From positions 3,593,766 to 3,657,765 of the forward strand of contig NZ_CP109901.1 of assembly GCF_033095805.1 (NCBI RefSeq): a DNA stretch of 64,000 nucleotides, written 5' to 3'. The DNA comes from Serratia sp. UGAL515B_01. Lineage in GTDB: Bacteria > Pseudomonadota > Gammaproteobacteria > Enterobacterales > Enterobacteriaceae. Shown here in pieces: positions 20,007-30,251 of this stretch. Numbering within the stretch: the first letter of the stretch is position 1; every line of letters begins with the position of its first letter. The notes under the pieces were generated by a model. It ran no database searches, was not told where the DNA came from, and was given only the letters and a program-made list of their open reading frames with translations. Both the position numbers and the translations under genes were made by a program.

Positions 20007-20535
20007 TCGTCACCCAGCGTGCCTTCAGGATAAACGTCAGTCCCCCTTCTTCCCGTGCCATAACTTCCGCTAGTTGGCTGTGATGCAGCAAAGGCGATAA
20101 GGCCATCTGCTGCTCAAATGTGATAATCGCCGCATAAGGTGCCCCCACTCCTTGCAACAAGATCCCCTTCGCATTTTCTTCAAACCTTGTGAGCCACAAA
20201 GTATCAGGCAACGCGAGGGAGAGTTGCTGTAGCAGTGACAGATAACGCCGATTATGTGCAAGATTCTGCCGACGCTGGGTTTCTGCTGCTGTTACTCGCG
20301 CCAGTTCTGACATCGATTGCTGCACTTCACGGAGCCGAACGGTCAAGTCGGAATATTGCTGAGTTAACGTTTGCACCACCTTACGTTGTTGTACCTGCTG
20401 ATGGCCCAGTAAAAAAAAGATAGAAGTAAGGATAGACGTGGCGACAAACAACTGGGTGCAGAACAGCCTTAACCAGAACACATAGCGTCGCCGTTGTTGC
20501 CTGACACGCCAAGGTAAAAGATTGACCTGGTACAT
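19999..20535 (-). CDS. hofN: HofN (PilN-like)
   Basis: This 178-residue protein starts MYQVNLLPWRVRQQRRR, the hallmark of PilN-type proteins, whose N-terminal peptide binds PilM. A membrane span follows (about 24-46), then a coiled coil and a ferredoxin-like C-terminal region. The start touches the hofM stop, so the two are tightly coupled. Confidence 0.87.
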   Translation of the reverse strand: MYQVNLLPWRVRQQRRRYVFWLRLFCTQLFVATSILTSIFFLLGHQQVQQRKVVQTLTQQYSDLTVRLREVQQSMSELARVTAAETQRRQNLAHNRRYLSLLQQLSLALPDTLWLTRFEENAKGILLQGVGAPYAAIITFEQQMALSPLLHHSQLAEVMAREEGGLTFILKARWVTNE

Positions 20536-21383
20536 TAATTGTCCTCACCGCGAAGTGCTAACCCGCCAGCCAGAACAAAAGCCGTAGGCAAAAGTGGTAG
20601 CGGCGGATATAAGCGGCTGAAAGCAGTGAACGGCGACCAAGATATAGCGCCGATCCCTTCAGCCACCACTTCGTCAATCACGCTGCTGTAGTAAACTCCC
20701 TTGGTTGCAAGCGTTGGGCACGCGGCTCCTATTACGCTCAATGCCTGCTCTACGCTCTCAGCCTCACGAACGGGCAATACACCATAAGTAAATGCCTCAG
20801 TACGTGGTGCAACCCACAACCACTCATACTCTAATCGGTGCAGCAACCCAACATCCTGGGACAGGCCAACAGCCCCTGCCATCACGGATAAAGCATTAGG
20901 TGTGATATCAACAACTTCCGGTTGTAATTCGGCCTGCAGCAGGCAATCTAGCCACTGCTGCAGTTCCTGCTGACGGGCAGCAGTGAGCAGCAAATGATGT
21001 GAATTTGGGGGTGCCGGACGGTAATCCATCACCAGAGTCTGGCTGTCTAGCGGGAACTGCCTCAGCCCTTGAGAGGTAATATAGTCATGACGTATCGGCT
21101 CCCGTAAACGGAAGTCCGGTAAAGGCAAAGTGTGTTGTAAAACACGCTGCGCGGGCAAAGCAATGCGTAAGGAGATATGTCTTGGTAACTGGTTACGCCA
21201 CTGCTTCAAAATGGTAACCAAAGTATCAGTTTCTTCTAAACATCCTTCACGCAACACAGGATGCGGTAACGCCTGTTGCCACCAGTGGCGCAGTTGCCAA
21301 CCGCTTCGGCGATATTGTGCTGCCAGCGCTCTAACGCAGTGGCTTTGTATATCCAACCCCACCTGCCAAACTTGAGAAAACAT
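20535..21383 (-). CDS. hofM: HofM (PilM-like)
   Basis: This protein of about 282 residues has an ActA/PilM-like opening (WQVGLDIQSHCVRALAAQ) and a weakly conserved actin-like fold ending in ALRGED. PilM-type proteins sit on the cytoplasmic face and bind the N-terminus of PilN. I chose the ATG at 21383 because it aligns with the family start; ATGs at 21401 and 21416 are possible. It is the first gene of hofMNOPQ and diverges from mrcA with about 120 bp between them. These genes are linked to use of DNA as nutrient in E. coli. Confidence 0.85.
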   Translation of the reverse strand: MFSQVWQVGLDIQSHCVRALAAQYRRSGWQLRHWWQQALPHPVLREGCLEETDTLVTILKQWRNQLPRHISLRIALPAQRVLQHTLPLPDFRLREPIRHDYITSQGLRQFPLDSQTLVMDYRPAPPNSHHLLLTAARQQELQQWLDCLLQAELQPEVVDITPNALSVMAGAVGLSQDVGLLHRLEYEWLWVAPRTEAFTYGVLPVREAESVEQALSVIGAACPTLATKGVYYSSVIDEVVAEGIGAISWSPFTAFSRLYPPLPLLPTAFVLAGGLALRGEDN

Positions 21384-21504
21384 ATTCTTTATAGCCTCCA
21401 TACCCTCAAATAACAAAAGAACATATCCATGTTGCAGGCTTACCTTTATACTACTGCGCGGTTGTTTATAAACTGCCCAACTGGCATGAAATGGGAAATC
21501 TCAG

Positions 21505-24063
21505 GTGAAGTTCGTAAAGTATTTTTTAATCCTTGCATTGTGTTGCATCTTGCTGGGAGCAGCCTCGATTTTTGGCTTGTACAAATATGTCGAGTCACAG
21601 CTGCCCGACGTCGCAACGCTAAAAGACGTGCGGCTGCAAATTCCAATGCAGGTTTACAGTGCCGATGGCGAGCTTATCGCCCAATTCGGTGAGAAACGTC
21701 GTATACCTCTGAAGCTGGATCAAATCCCGCCGGTGATGATGCATGCTTTCATCGCCACAGAAGACAGCCGTTTCTATGAGCATCATGGGGTCGACCCTGT
21801 CGGTATCTTCCGTGCAGCCTCTATTGCGCTGCTCTCAGGCCATGCAACCCAAGGTGCAAGTACCATCACTCAGCAATTGGCCAGAAATTTCTTCTTGAGC
21901 CCAGAACGTACTTTGATACGGAAAATCAAGGAGGTCTTCTTGGCGATCCGCATTGAACAGATGATGACCAAGGATGAAATCCTTGAACTGTATCTCAACA
22001 AGATTTATTTAGGTTACCGTGCTTACGGTGTAGGTGCCGCGGCACATGTCTATTTTGGTAAAGACGTTAGCGAACTAAGCTTGAGTCAGATAGCGACGAT
22101 TGCCGGATTGCCCAAGGCTCCCTCAACATTCAACCCACTCTATTCCCACGATCGCGCGGTGGCACGCCGCAACGTTGTGCTGTTGCGCATGTTGGACGAA
22201 CGCTACATCACCAAAGAGCAATACTATCAAGCTCGCAGTGAAGAACTGGTTGCGCATTACCATGCGCCAGAAATCAGCTTCTCCGCGCCATACCTTGCAG
22301 AAATGGTGCGTCAGGAAATGATCGGTCGATATGGTGAGAATGCTTACACAGATGGTTATAAGGTATACACCACCATCACCAAGAAGCTGCAATTGGCTGC
22401 CCAGGAAGCCGTGCATAAAAATGTGCTCGATTATGACATGCGTCATGGCTACAGAGGACCGTCAAACGTGCTGTGGAAAGTGGGGGAGATAGCATGGGAT
22501 CAGAAACAAATTATAGACTCTCTGAAAAACCTGCCTAATTACGGCCCGCTGGCACCGGCAGTGATTACCCATGCGGATGCAGAACAAGCCTCAGCGATGC
22601 TGTCCGACGGCAGCAGTATTGTGCTAACGATGTCAGGTATGCGTTGGGCACGCCCCTTCAAAACGGATACCCTGCAAGGCCCAACACCCAAGCGCGTTAC
22701 CGATGTAGTGCAGACGGGTCAACAGGTATGGATCCGCAAGGAGAATGATAAATGGTGGTTGGCACAAGTGCCGGACGTCAATTCGGCACTGGTTTCCATC
22801 GATCCAAATAATGGCGCTGTCAAGGCACTGGTGGGGGGGTTCGATTTCAACCAGAGTAAATTCAACCGGGTCACTCAAGCGTTGCGTCAGGTGGGGTCCA
22901 ACATTAAACCTTTCCTTTACACTGCGGCGATGGACAAGGGGCTGACGCTGGCCACGATCCTCAACGATTTACCGATCACCCGCTGGGATGCAGGTGCCGG
23001 TACCGACTGGCGCCCTAAAAACTCCCCCCCCACTTACGACGGTCCGATCCGCCTACGTCAGGGACTTGGACAATCAAAAAACGTGGTGATGGTTCGCGCA
23101 ATGCGTGCCATGGGCGTCGATTACGCTGCAGAATATCTGCAACGCTTCGGTTTCCCCGCACAGAATATTGTGCATTCGGAATCTTTGGCATTGGGATCGG
23201 CTTCTTTTACCCCATTACAGGTGGTACGAGGTTATGCCGTGTTAGCCAATGGAGGCTATCTGGTTGACCCCTATTTCATTACCAAGATTGATGACTACAC
23301 AGGTAACACTATATTCAACGCCAAGCCCAAAATCGTCTGCAAAAGCTGTAATCTGCCGGTTATTTATGGTGACACTCAGCGTTCGGCCATGCTCTCTGAC
23401 GATAACGTTGAGAACGTAGCGGTATCACAGGAAGGTATCAATAACAGCGTGCCAATGCCGCAGCTTGAGCAGATCACGCCAGCCCAAGTACGACAGGATA
23501 ATGAGCAGCAGTACGCGCCACATGTGATTAGCACCCAGTTATCATTCCTTATGCGTGATGCATTGAATAGCAATATCTTTGGCGAACCCGGCTGGATGGG
23601 GACCGGTTGGCGTGCAGGCCGCGACCTCAAACGCCATGATATCGGTGGCAAAACCGGTACAACCAACAGTTCGAAAGATGCTTGGTTCTCTGGTTATGGT
23701 CCGGATACGATCACTTCAGTCTGGATCGGCTTTGACGATCATCGCCGCGATCTTGGCCGAACAACAGCCTCTGGTGCAATAACAGATCAAATCTCTGGAG
23801 GGGAAGGCGGTGCAAAAAGTGCTCAACCCGCGTGGGATAACTTTATGAAAGTTGCTCTTGAAGGGCTCCCAGAACAGAAAATAACCCCCCCTCCGGGGAT
23901 TGTCAGTGTAACCATCGACAAAAGAACAGGTAAATTGTCCAATGGCGGCGCTGGCAGCCGTTCTGAATATTTTATCGAAGGCACTCAACCGACAGAGTTC
24001 TCTGCACAAGATGCAGGCACCACTCTCACAGATCCAACTGGCGAAAGTCACGAACTATTCTAA
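21505..24063 (+). CDS. mrcA: Penicillin-binding protein 1A
   Basis: PBP1A (852 residues) is a bifunctional class A peptidoglycan synthase. A membrane anchor lies at about 6-28. The glycosyltransferase domain has its catalytic Glu in TEDSRFYEHHGVDP (E86). An OB-like insert follows. The transpeptidase has the nucleophile in GSNIKPF (S465, K468), the SKN motif in GQSKNVVMV, and K716-TGT in GGKTGTTNSSKD. It is divergent from hofM and is followed by a strong terminator. All catalytic residues are present. Confidence 0.97.
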   Translation: MKFVKYFLILALCCILLGAASIFGLYKYVESQLPDVATLKDVRLQIPMQVYSADGELIAQFGEKRRIPLKLDQIPPVMMHAFIATEDSRFYEHHGVDPVGIFRAASIALLSGHATQGASTITQQLARNFFLSPERTLIRKIKEVFLAIRIEQMMTKDEILELYLNKIYLGYRAYGVGAAAHVYFGKDVSELSLSQIATIAGLPKAPSTFNPLYSHDRAVARRNVVLLRMLDERYITKEQYYQARSEELVAHYHAPEISFSAPYLAEMVRQEMIGRYGENAYTDGYKVYTTITKKLQLAAQEAVHKNVLDYDMRHGYRGPSNVLWKVGEIAWDQKQIIDSLKNLPNYGPLAPAVITHADAEQASAMLSDGSSIVLTMSGMRWARPFKTDTLQGPTPKRVTDVVQTGQQVWIRKENDKWWLAQVPDVNSALVSIDPNNGAVKALVGGFDFNQSKFNRVTQALRQVGSNIKPFLYTAAMDKGLTLATILNDLPITRWDAGAGTDWRPKNSPPTYDGPIRLRQGLGQSKNVVMVRAMRAMGVDYAAEYLQRFGFPAQNIVHSESLALGSASFTPLQVVRGYAVLANGGYLVDPYFITKIDDYTGNTIFNAKPKIVCKSCNLPVIYGDTQRSAMLSDDNVENVAVSQEGINNSVPMPQLEQITPAQVRQDNEQQYAPHVISTQLSFLMRDALNSNIFGEPGWMGTGWRAGRDLKRHDIGGKTGTTNSSKDAWFSGYGPDTITSVWIGFDDHRRDLGRTTASGAITDQISGGEGGAKSAQPAWDNFMKVALEGLPEQKITPPPGIVSVTIDKRTGKLSNGGAGSRSEYFIEGTQPTEFSAQDAGTTLTDPTGESHELF

Positions 24064-24068
24064 AAACG

Positions 24069-24100
24069 AAAATGGCCAGTACAGCAGTCTGGCCATTTTT
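24069..24100 (+). terminator. Rho-independent terminator of mrcA
   Basis: AAAATGGCCAG and CTGGCCATTTT form a perfect 11-bp stem with a 9-base loop, followed by T residues, 6 bp after the mrcA stop. The A-run on the other side could also make it work for nudE, which converges. Confidence 0.9.
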
Positions 24101-24232
24101 AATCTAGGCTTTACACCTTAGTGTCCGTCGTGCCGTCAAGCTCCAAAAGCTCATTATTAAGGCAGATGAGGGAAACGCATAATAGTGAATGTGCGACAAC
24201 ACCGAGAATAAATTTCCGGATACAGGCTAGCG

Positions 24233-24787
24233 CTAGCGGGAACCCTGTAGAAAGGCCGCAGTCAGGAATAATGCGCTGACGTTACGTGCTTCACGAAAGT
24301 CCTCCTCAGCCAACAATGTCATCATATTGGCGATTGGCCAGCGGACTTGCGGTAATGGTTCTGGCTCATCGCCTTCCAGACTTTGTGGATAGAGATCCTG
24401 AGCCACAACAATATTCATCTGACTGGAAAAATAGGAAGGCGCCATCGTCAGTTTACTAAGAAAATCAAAGCGCTTAGCACCGAATCCAACTTCTTCCATC
24501 AACTCGCGGTTAGCCGCTTCCAGAAGGCCCTCGCCAGGATCAATCAACCCTTTCGGAAAACCCAATTCATAGGATTCAGTTCCCACCGCATACTCACGGA
24601 TCAACAGTAAATCATCACCAATTATCGGCACAATCATCACGGCTTCACGTTCTGAAGGCCGCATACGTTCATAGACTCGCCGCACACCATTACTAAATTC
24701 CAGATCGACCGACTCAACGTTAAATAAACGCGAACGTGCGACTGTTTCTACTTTCAGAATTTTAGGTTTCTGCAGGTGTTTATCCAT
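24233..24787 (-). CDS. nudE: ADP compounds hydrolase NudE (Nudix)
   Basis: NudE (184 residues) hydrolyses ADP-ribose, Ap3A and related ADP compounds. The Nudix box is GLIDPGEGLLEAANRELMEE followed by VGFG. The start at 24787 gives LQKPKILKVETVARSRLF, matching the family, and has a TTGAGG Shine-Dalgarno; a frame reaching up to 25018 was rejected because its first 77 residues are unrelated. The 535-bp gap 24788-25322 before igaA shows no gene or clear site. Confidence 0.95.
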   Translation of the reverse strand: MDKHLQKPKILKVETVARSRLFNVESVDLEFSNGVRRVYERMRPSEREAVMIVPIIGDDLLLIREYAVGTESYELGFPKGLIDPGEGLLEAANRELMEEVGFGAKRFDFLSKLTMAPSYFSSQMNIVVAQDLYPQSLEGDEPEPLPQVRWPIANMMTLLAEEDFREARNVSALFLTAAFLQGSR

Positions 24788-25322
24788 GATTGCCTCAAGA
24801 AGGTTACACCCCATGCCACTAAAATAGTGCGGTAATAAGGCCTGTAACCAGGATAATAATGTGCAAGTTGTGCTCTGATGACGCTCAAACAAACACTGAC
24901 TAAACTCAATTTTGTTCACATGATGATTTAATGAGAACATTGACCACAACGCGCTTAGGCTGTCGCCGTGCCCTACGCACAAATAACCACTAGCGACGCT
25001 CGCGTATAATGGAGACACACAACCTAGGGCATAACTTACTTTTTTTTAACAAGCGTGACCAGCTCGGCAGCAATTTTCCCCCATACTCATTAAAAACGGT
25101 TTAAGAAAATAAGATAAACCCGATATCGTGCCATAAGAAGAAGTTGCTATGATCAGCTAGTAAGCGGTTTGCTAATGGCACCAACTTACAATTTAACGAT
25201 TGCGCGTTCTATCACTGAGCTTTCAAGTCCGTATAATATGTTACGTTTATCCGCTGATAAGATTCAAATAGACTTTAAAGACAGCGGGATCGGCGAGTCT
25301 AAGGATCCAAGGTGAGGGTAGC

Positions 25323-27461
25323 ATGGGCACAATAGCGTTGATATTGGCCCTAGTGCTTGTTTTTCTACTCGCTGCCAGCCTCTACCTCTGGCTCAGTCGC
25401 CGTCGTAAACCTTCTTTAACAGGTTCCCTAACCTTCATAAAACCGACACACCGCAAACTTACCTTAGAAGAGCGCGCTGCGATTGAATATTATCTCAACC
25501 AGCAGGATAGCTGGTCAGAAAACAAACTATTGCCCAACATTCCTACTCCAAACTCTGCCAAGCTGACGCTGACGGTGCAGAGTGATGATGTCTACCCCAT
25601 CACTCAGGCCATTACTCGCTACGGGCTAGCGAATGATACCCCCAACAATTGGCGCTATTATCTCGATTCTGAAGAGATCCATCTGCCGCCATTCTGGGAG
25701 CAGTACATCAGCGCAGATAACTACGTCGAAGTGATCAAGACCCAGACTCTCCCGTTAGTCATTTCACTCAACGGCTATTCTCTGCTCGACCACATTCAGA
25801 ATAGTTCACCGCCGCCGGTGGTTACTGTTAATCACTCTGAGAATGCAGCCATCCGCAAGGATGAGAGTGAACATGTTGAGTTGATAAATATTCGTAAAGA
25901 AACCCGTGAAGAATATACACTCAATGGTCCCAACGGCGTCAAAGAAGCGATAACTATCTCCGTGGCTCTACTGTTGCTGTTTTTCAGCTTAATAAGCCCG
26001 GTAGTCGTGATCCCATGGATGATTTTTTCTGCTGTGCTGACGATCGTTTGGGGGTGTTGGAGTCTATTTCGTCGCCCAGTTGAAGGTGAGTTGAAAGAGG
26101 TCCACGGTTTACGTGGCACACCAAAGCGCTGGGAGTTGTTCGGCGAGTCTAATCAGGAGCAAGTCAGTAATATCTCTTTGGGGACCATTGATTTGATATA
26201 TCCCCCACACTGGCAACCTTACCTCTCACAAGATTTGGGGAAAATAACCAACGTAGATATTTATCTTAACAAGCAAGTGATACGGCATGGCCACTATCTT
26301 TCCCTACACGACGAAGTAAAAAATTTTCCTCTACAGAAGTGGGGTAAGAACGCCGTGCTGGCGGCGAATTCTCTTGTGGTCCTGCTCTTGCTGCTCACCT
26401 ACATCCCACTCAGTTTACCGGTTAAATTGAGCAGTTCATGGCTACAAGGCACTAAGAGAACTGAAGTTTCTAACGTGCAGGAGTTAAACACTCTTCCTTT
26501 GCATATCGGTGATACACTGAAAATTCATGGCACAGGTATGTGTTATGTCCCCTCAAACAACCATCCAACAGCTGCGGTTCCTAGTTTTATGCCTTTCGAC
26601 TGCTCTACAATCTACTGGAGTAATGCCGATCCGCTGCCACAGCCAGAGTCCGAAATAGTCAACAAGGCTACAGCCCTACGGGCCTCTGTCAACGGGCAAT
26701 TGCACCGCAGTGGTAACGAACAGAAACTCAATCCACAGTTGGCCAGCGCAATAGAGAAATCAGGTATGATCTTGCTGGACGATTTTTCAGGTATCGTTTT
26801 AAAAACTCAGGATTTGTGCGGAAAGGAAGCTGATTGCATTAGGCTGAAGAACGCCTTGACCAATCTGGGAAACGCTAAAAACTGGACCAGTCTGGTGAAA
26901 AGAGCAAAGTCTGGCGCCCTGCGAGGCATTAACGTTCTTCTTCGGCCCATCAGTGCCAAATCTCTGGAAAACTTGACCAATGCGGCAACCTCAGCATTTT
27001 TCTCTCAGGAAACCCTTCAGGCGATAGCTCGACTTAATAATCCGCCATCGGGCGGTTTTTTGATCACCAGCGACGAAGGCAAGCTGTTGGTGAACCATCA
27101 ACTCCCCCTACAGCCGCTTAACGAATACAATACTTTTGACCAATGGAAAGAATTGCAACGTCTTAGTAGAGCTTTGTTAAATACCCCTTTCAAAGCTCAG
27201 GGCGTTATCACCAATACCTTTGTGGATGCTAACGGCACTCGTCATATCGCACTACACAGCGAACCAGATATGGTAACCCTGTGGCGCTATCTGGGTACCA
27301 GCTTACTGCTCCTGGCACTGGTCATTATCTTTGGATACAACACCTGGCGTTTAATACAACGCTGGCGCAAAAACCAACATCGTCTTGCTGATATTCACCG
27401 CTATTACCAAAGTTGCTTTAATCCACAGCTAACCCCGGTATCAATAAGTCCTGCGGTCTAG
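25323..27461 (+). CDS. igaA: Rcs phosphorelay attenuator IgaA
   Basis: IgaA (712 residues) is an inner-membrane protein that holds the Rcs envelope-stress phosphorelay in check and is essential in wild-type enterobacteria. Membrane spans are visible at about 2-23, 208-248 (two), 337-358 and near 655-675. Conserved blocks include LPPFWEQYI, NIRKETREEYTL, RGTPKRW, YLSLHDEVKNFPLQ and GTGMC in the periplasmic loop. Other periplasmic cysteines are present (DLCGKEADC). A GGTGAGG Shine-Dalgarno precedes the ATG. It is the first gene of igaA-yrfG-hslR-hslO. Confidence 0.95.
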   Translation: MGTIALILALVLVFLLAASLYLWLSRRRKPSLTGSLTFIKPTHRKLTLEERAAIEYYLNQQDSWSENKLLPNIPTPNSAKLTLTVQSDDVYPITQAITRYGLANDTPNNWRYYLDSEEIHLPPFWEQYISADNYVEVIKTQTLPLVISLNGYSLLDHIQNSSPPPVVTVNHSENAAIRKDESEHVELINIRKETREEYTLNGPNGVKEAITISVALLLLFFSLISPVVVIPWMIFSAVLTIVWGCWSLFRRPVEGELKEVHGLRGTPKRWELFGESNQEQVSNISLGTIDLIYPPHWQPYLSQDLGKITNVDIYLNKQVIRHGHYLSLHDEVKNFPLQKWGKNAVLAANSLVVLLLLLTYIPLSLPVKLSSSWLQGTKRTEVSNVQELNTLPLHIGDTLKIHGTGMCYVPSNNHPTAAVPSFMPFDCSTIYWSNADPLPQPESEIVNKATALRASVNGQLHRSGNEQKLNPQLASAIEKSGMILLDDFSGIVLKTQDLCGKEADCIRLKNALTNLGNAKNWTSLVKRAKSGALRGINVLLRPISAKSLENLTNAATSAFFSQETLQAIARLNNPPSGGFLITSDEGKLLVNHQLPLQPLNEYNTFDQWKELQRLSRALLNTPFKAQGVITNTFVDANGTRHIALHSEPDMVTLWRYLGTSLLLLALVIIFGYNTWRLIQRWRKNQHRLADIHRYYQSCFNPQLTPVSISPAV

Positions 27462-27549
27462 GCTGCGCCTCTCGCGCCCCCTGCTTATGGTAAACTCATA
27501 TTAGGCTGTCATCTACGGGTCATGATTAACCCGCAAAGAGGTTTGTTAC

Positions 27550-28230
27550 ATGGTTCCAAAGTTTGACTGGCAAGATATTGACACCGTATTACTGGACATG
27601 GATGGCACCCTATTGGATTTAGAGTTCGACAGCCATTTCTGGTTAACGCGGGTCCCACTTGCCTTGAGTGAACAACGTGCCATTCCCCTCGAAGAAGCAC
27701 GCAAGCTTATCGACGACGAATATCTTGCCGTGCAGCACACGATGAACTGGTACTGTTTTGATTATTGGTGTGAGCGCTTGGATCTGGATATCTACCAGAT
27801 GACCAGCGAGGTGGGTAGCCGTGCGCGTTTACGTGAAGATACCACACCATTTTTGCAAGCCTTGCGCCGCGCTGGTCACCGCACAATCCTGCTAACCAAC
27901 GCGCACCCACATAGCCTGGCGGTAAAAGTTGAACACACGGGTTTGGATCAGCACCTTGATTTATTACTTTCCACCCACACATTTGGTTATCCAAAAGAGG
28001 ATCAGCGCCTATGGCAACTGGTGCAACAGCAAACGGGATTCGAACCACAACGCACGTTGTTTGTTGACGACAGCGAACCGATTCTTGATGCAGCCAGTCA
28101 GTTCGGTATCCGTCACTGTCTTGGCGTACAGAACCCGGATTCCAGTATGGCGAGTAAGACTTTCCAGCGTTTTCCATCAATAAGCGATTATCGCCTGTTG
28201 ATACCGGCGTTGGAACGGAGGAGAACATGA
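27550..28230 (+). CDS. yrfG: GMP/IMP nucleotidase YrfG (HAD family)
   Basis: YrfG (226 residues) is a HAD-type 5'-nucleotidase acting on purine nucleotides. The nucleophile motif is LLDMDGTLLDLEFD (D16, D18). Motif II is in ILLTNAHPH, and motif III/IV in STHTFGYPKEDQRLW and TLFVDDSEPILDAA. The stop overlaps the hslR start by 4 bp (ATGA). It lies 88 bp after igaA. Confidence 0.93.
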   Translation: MVPKFDWQDIDTVLLDMDGTLLDLEFDSHFWLTRVPLALSEQRAIPLEEARKLIDDEYLAVQHTMNWYCFDYWCERLDLDIYQMTSEVGSRARLREDTTPFLQALRRAGHRTILLTNAHPHSLAVKVEHTGLDQHLDLLLSTHTFGYPKEDQRLWQLVQQQTGFEPQRTLFVDDSEPILDAASQFGIRHCLGVQNPDSSMASKTFQRFPSISDYRLLIPALERRRT

Positions 28231-28634
28231 AAGCCAAAGAAGTGCCGAATGATGATGTCCGTCTGGATAAATGGCTATGGGCAGCACGCTTTTATAAAAC
28301 CCGTGCACTGGCCCGTGAAATGATCGACGGTGGCAAAGTTCATTACAACGGGCAACGCAGCAAGCCGAGTAAAACTGTTGAGGTTAATGCTGAAATCAAG
28401 CTGCGCCAAGGCAATGAAGAACGCACCGTGATAGTTCTGGCTGTTACCAACCAACGGCGCGGTGCCAGTGAGGCTGTTCTGATGTACCAGGAAACACAAG
28501 CCAGTATTGCCAACCGCGAAAAAATGGCGCTGGCACGCCGGATGAATGCACTGACCATGCCGCATCCAGACCGTCGCCCAGACAAGAAAGAACGGCGCGA
28601 TCTGATCAAATTTAAATTTGGTGAACAGGAATAG
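28227..28634 (+). CDS. hslR: Heat-shock protein Hsp15 (S4 RNA-binding)
   Basis: HslR (135 residues) binds 50S subunits stalled with nascent chains and helps ribosome recycling. The S4 RNA-binding domain covers about residues 10-70 (RLDKWLWAARFYKTRALARE ... GGKVHYNGQRSKPSKTV). The C-terminal tail is strongly basic (HPDRRPDKKERRD). Translation is coupled to yrfG by ATGA overlap, and hslO follows after 25 bp. Confidence 0.95.
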   Translation: MKAKEVPNDDVRLDKWLWAARFYKTRALAREMIDGGKVHYNGQRSKPSKTVEVNAEIKLRQGNEERTVIVLAVTNQRRGASEAVLMYQETQASIANREKMALARRMNALTMPHPDRRPDKKERRDLIKFKFGEQE

Positions 28635-28659
28635 TCCCTCACCTTAAAGAGAGAATACT

Positions 28660-29538
28660 ATGTCTAACCATGACCAATTACACCGTTACCTGTTCGAAAA
28701 CTATGCGGTGCGCGGTGAACTGGTGACCGTCAGCGAGACCTTTCAGCAGATCCTGACCAACCATGACTACCCGGCTGCAGTGCAAACGCTGCTAGGTGAA
28801 TTACTGGTTGCAACCAGCCTTTTGACAGCCACACTGAAGTTCGACGGTGACATTACCGTGCAGATACAGGGCGATGGCCCGCTGAAACTGGCGGTGATCA
28901 ACGGCAACAACCGTCAGGAAATGCGCGGTGTCGCCCGTGTAGATGGCTATATCGCGGCTGACAGCTCTCTACACCAAATGCTCGGTAATGGCATCATGGT
29001 GATCACCATCAGCCCAACGGAAGGTGAGCGTTATCAGGGCGTGGTGAGCCTGGAGGGCGGAACGCTAGCCGAGTGCCTGGAAGGCTATTTCCGCCAGTCC
29101 GAGCAGTTGCCAACGCGTTTGTTTATCCGTACCGGAGAAGCAGAAGGGAAACCGGTCGCCAGTGGTATGCTGCTGCAGGTTCTGCCCGCACAGGAAGGTA
29201 ATGCCGATGATTTCGATCATCTGGTACAACTGACCGCCACCATCAAGAACCAAGAGCTGTTCACGCTACCAGCTAACGAAGTGCTGTATCGTCTCTATCA
29301 TCAGGAAGAGGTCACGCTGTACGAACCACAAGATGTGACTTTCCGTTGCACTTGTTCGCACCAGCGCTGTGCCGATGCATTAATGACACTCCCTGCGGAA
29401 GAGGTTGCCGATATGTTGGAGCAAGACGGCAACATTGATATGCATTGCGACTATTGCGGCAATCATTACGTGTTCAACTCGGTAGATATTGCCACCCTGT
29501 ACGCCGGTCATACCGATGGCAATGAGCAACTGCATTAA
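28660..29538 (+). CDS. hslO: Redox-regulated chaperone Hsp33
   Basis: HslO (292 residues) is a holdase activated by oxidation. The zinc-binding redox switch is complete: C230-T-C232 and C263-DY-C266. The N-terminal chaperone domain has [20 protein letters not shown] and [11 protein letters not shown]. The length equals that of the E. coli protein. An AGAG Shine-Dalgarno precedes the ATG. It ends the igaA-yrfG-hslR-hslO run and is followed by a long gene-free zone. Confidence 0.96.
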   Translation: MSNHDQLHRYLFENYAVRGELVTVSETFQQILTNHDYPAAVQTLLGELLVATSLLTATLKFDGDITVQIQGDGPLKLAVINGNNRQEMRGVARVDGYIAADSSLHQMLGNGIMVITISPTEGERYQGVVSLEGGTLAECLEGYFRQSEQLPTRLFIRTGEAEGKPVASGMLLQVLPAQEGNADDFDHLVQLTATIKNQELFTLPANEVLYRLYHQEEVTLYEPQDVTFRCTCSHQRCADALMTLPAEEVADMLEQDGNIDMHCDYCGNHYVFNSVDIATLYAGHTDGNEQLH

Positions 29539-29624
29539 GTTATCGCCCGAGCGGCTTCAACGCATAGTGAGGCAGAGCCGTAAAATGGTTCGTCAACTGC
29601 TTTGAATGCCGCAAGGCGGTAACT

Positions 29625-29756
29625 ATACTCGCCATAATTCACGTTGCTTGGGTGTTGGCTGCATGCGTATGCATCAGTCACATCGTGGGCTAATTGCTCC
29701 TAGCGACTTTCGGTCTTGCCGCCTAAATGCAGCTCGAATGGTTTCTAATATTAGTT
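29625..29756 (-). repeat. ERIC-like intergenic repeat, diverged
   Basis: The ends (CATAATTCACGTTGC and GCAGCTCGAATGGTTT) and a core near AATTGCTCCTAGCGACTTTC resemble the reverse complement of the ERIC copy at 62916-63043. It is the left part of the 1.1-kb gap between hslO and pckA. Confidence 0.5.
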
Positions 29757-29881
29757 ATTTAAATTTTTTGCATCTAAAACATGAGCCACTCTGATAATTT
29801 CTTATTATATAAAAATGAATATACAAATCAAAATTCATTAAACCCAATTTTTTTTCATACATTCAATGAGTTGATACCGTA

Positions 29882-30140
29882 TTAAACGTAATACTCGCGT
29901 TCGATGAAAGTGCCGATGTCCCGTCGTGCATTTCGGGGGATTTTGAATACCCCGGCGTCTTACGATTGAGCCGTTTCAGTCGGTTACGCAATGTCAGATT
30001 TTCACCCTCAATACGCTGTGTATACAGCTTGCCAACAAAATTTTTGCTTGTGGATGTTCGTCGTTGTAAGCCCTATAGCCATCAGCGCACCAAAAAGCCA
30101 CATTAAAACCCATTACAGTTGCAAGAGTACGCGCAATTTG
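29882..30140 (-). pseudogene. IS1-family transposase 3' remnant
   Basis: Read on the minus strand in three successive frames, the segment gives VAFWCADGYRAYNDEHPQAK, then KLYTQRIEGENLTLRNRLKR followed by LNRKTPGYSKSPEMHD, then RDIGTFIEREYYV and a stop at 29882-29884. This is the C-terminal part of an IS1-family transposase (InsB), with two frameshifts. The catalytic N-terminal portion and the IS ends were not found. It is dead transposon debris between hslO and pckA. Confidence 0.82.
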
Positions 30141-30185
30141 CCGGTAAAAGCCAACATGGCTGCCAACAGCAGCAGTTTATCGCTG

Positions 30186-30233
30186 CCAGCAATCCAGCAA
30201 TCCAGCAATCCAGCAATCCAGCAATCCAGCAAT
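30186..30233 (+). repeat. 8-bp tandem repeat, 6 copies (CCAGCAAT)
   Basis: CCAGCAAT is repeated six times without mismatch, over 48 bp. It lies directly beside the IS1 remnant in non-coding sequence. Perfect short tandem arrays like this change copy number by slippage. The period of 8 is not a multiple of 3, which also argues against a coding role. Confidence 0.95.
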
Positions 30234-30251
30234 TAGTATCGTCATGAAATA

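Noticed and set aside
24233..25018. Longer NudE start at 25018
   Set aside because: The first 77 residues have no relation to NudE; the ATG at 24787 has a good Shine-Dalgarno and the family start.
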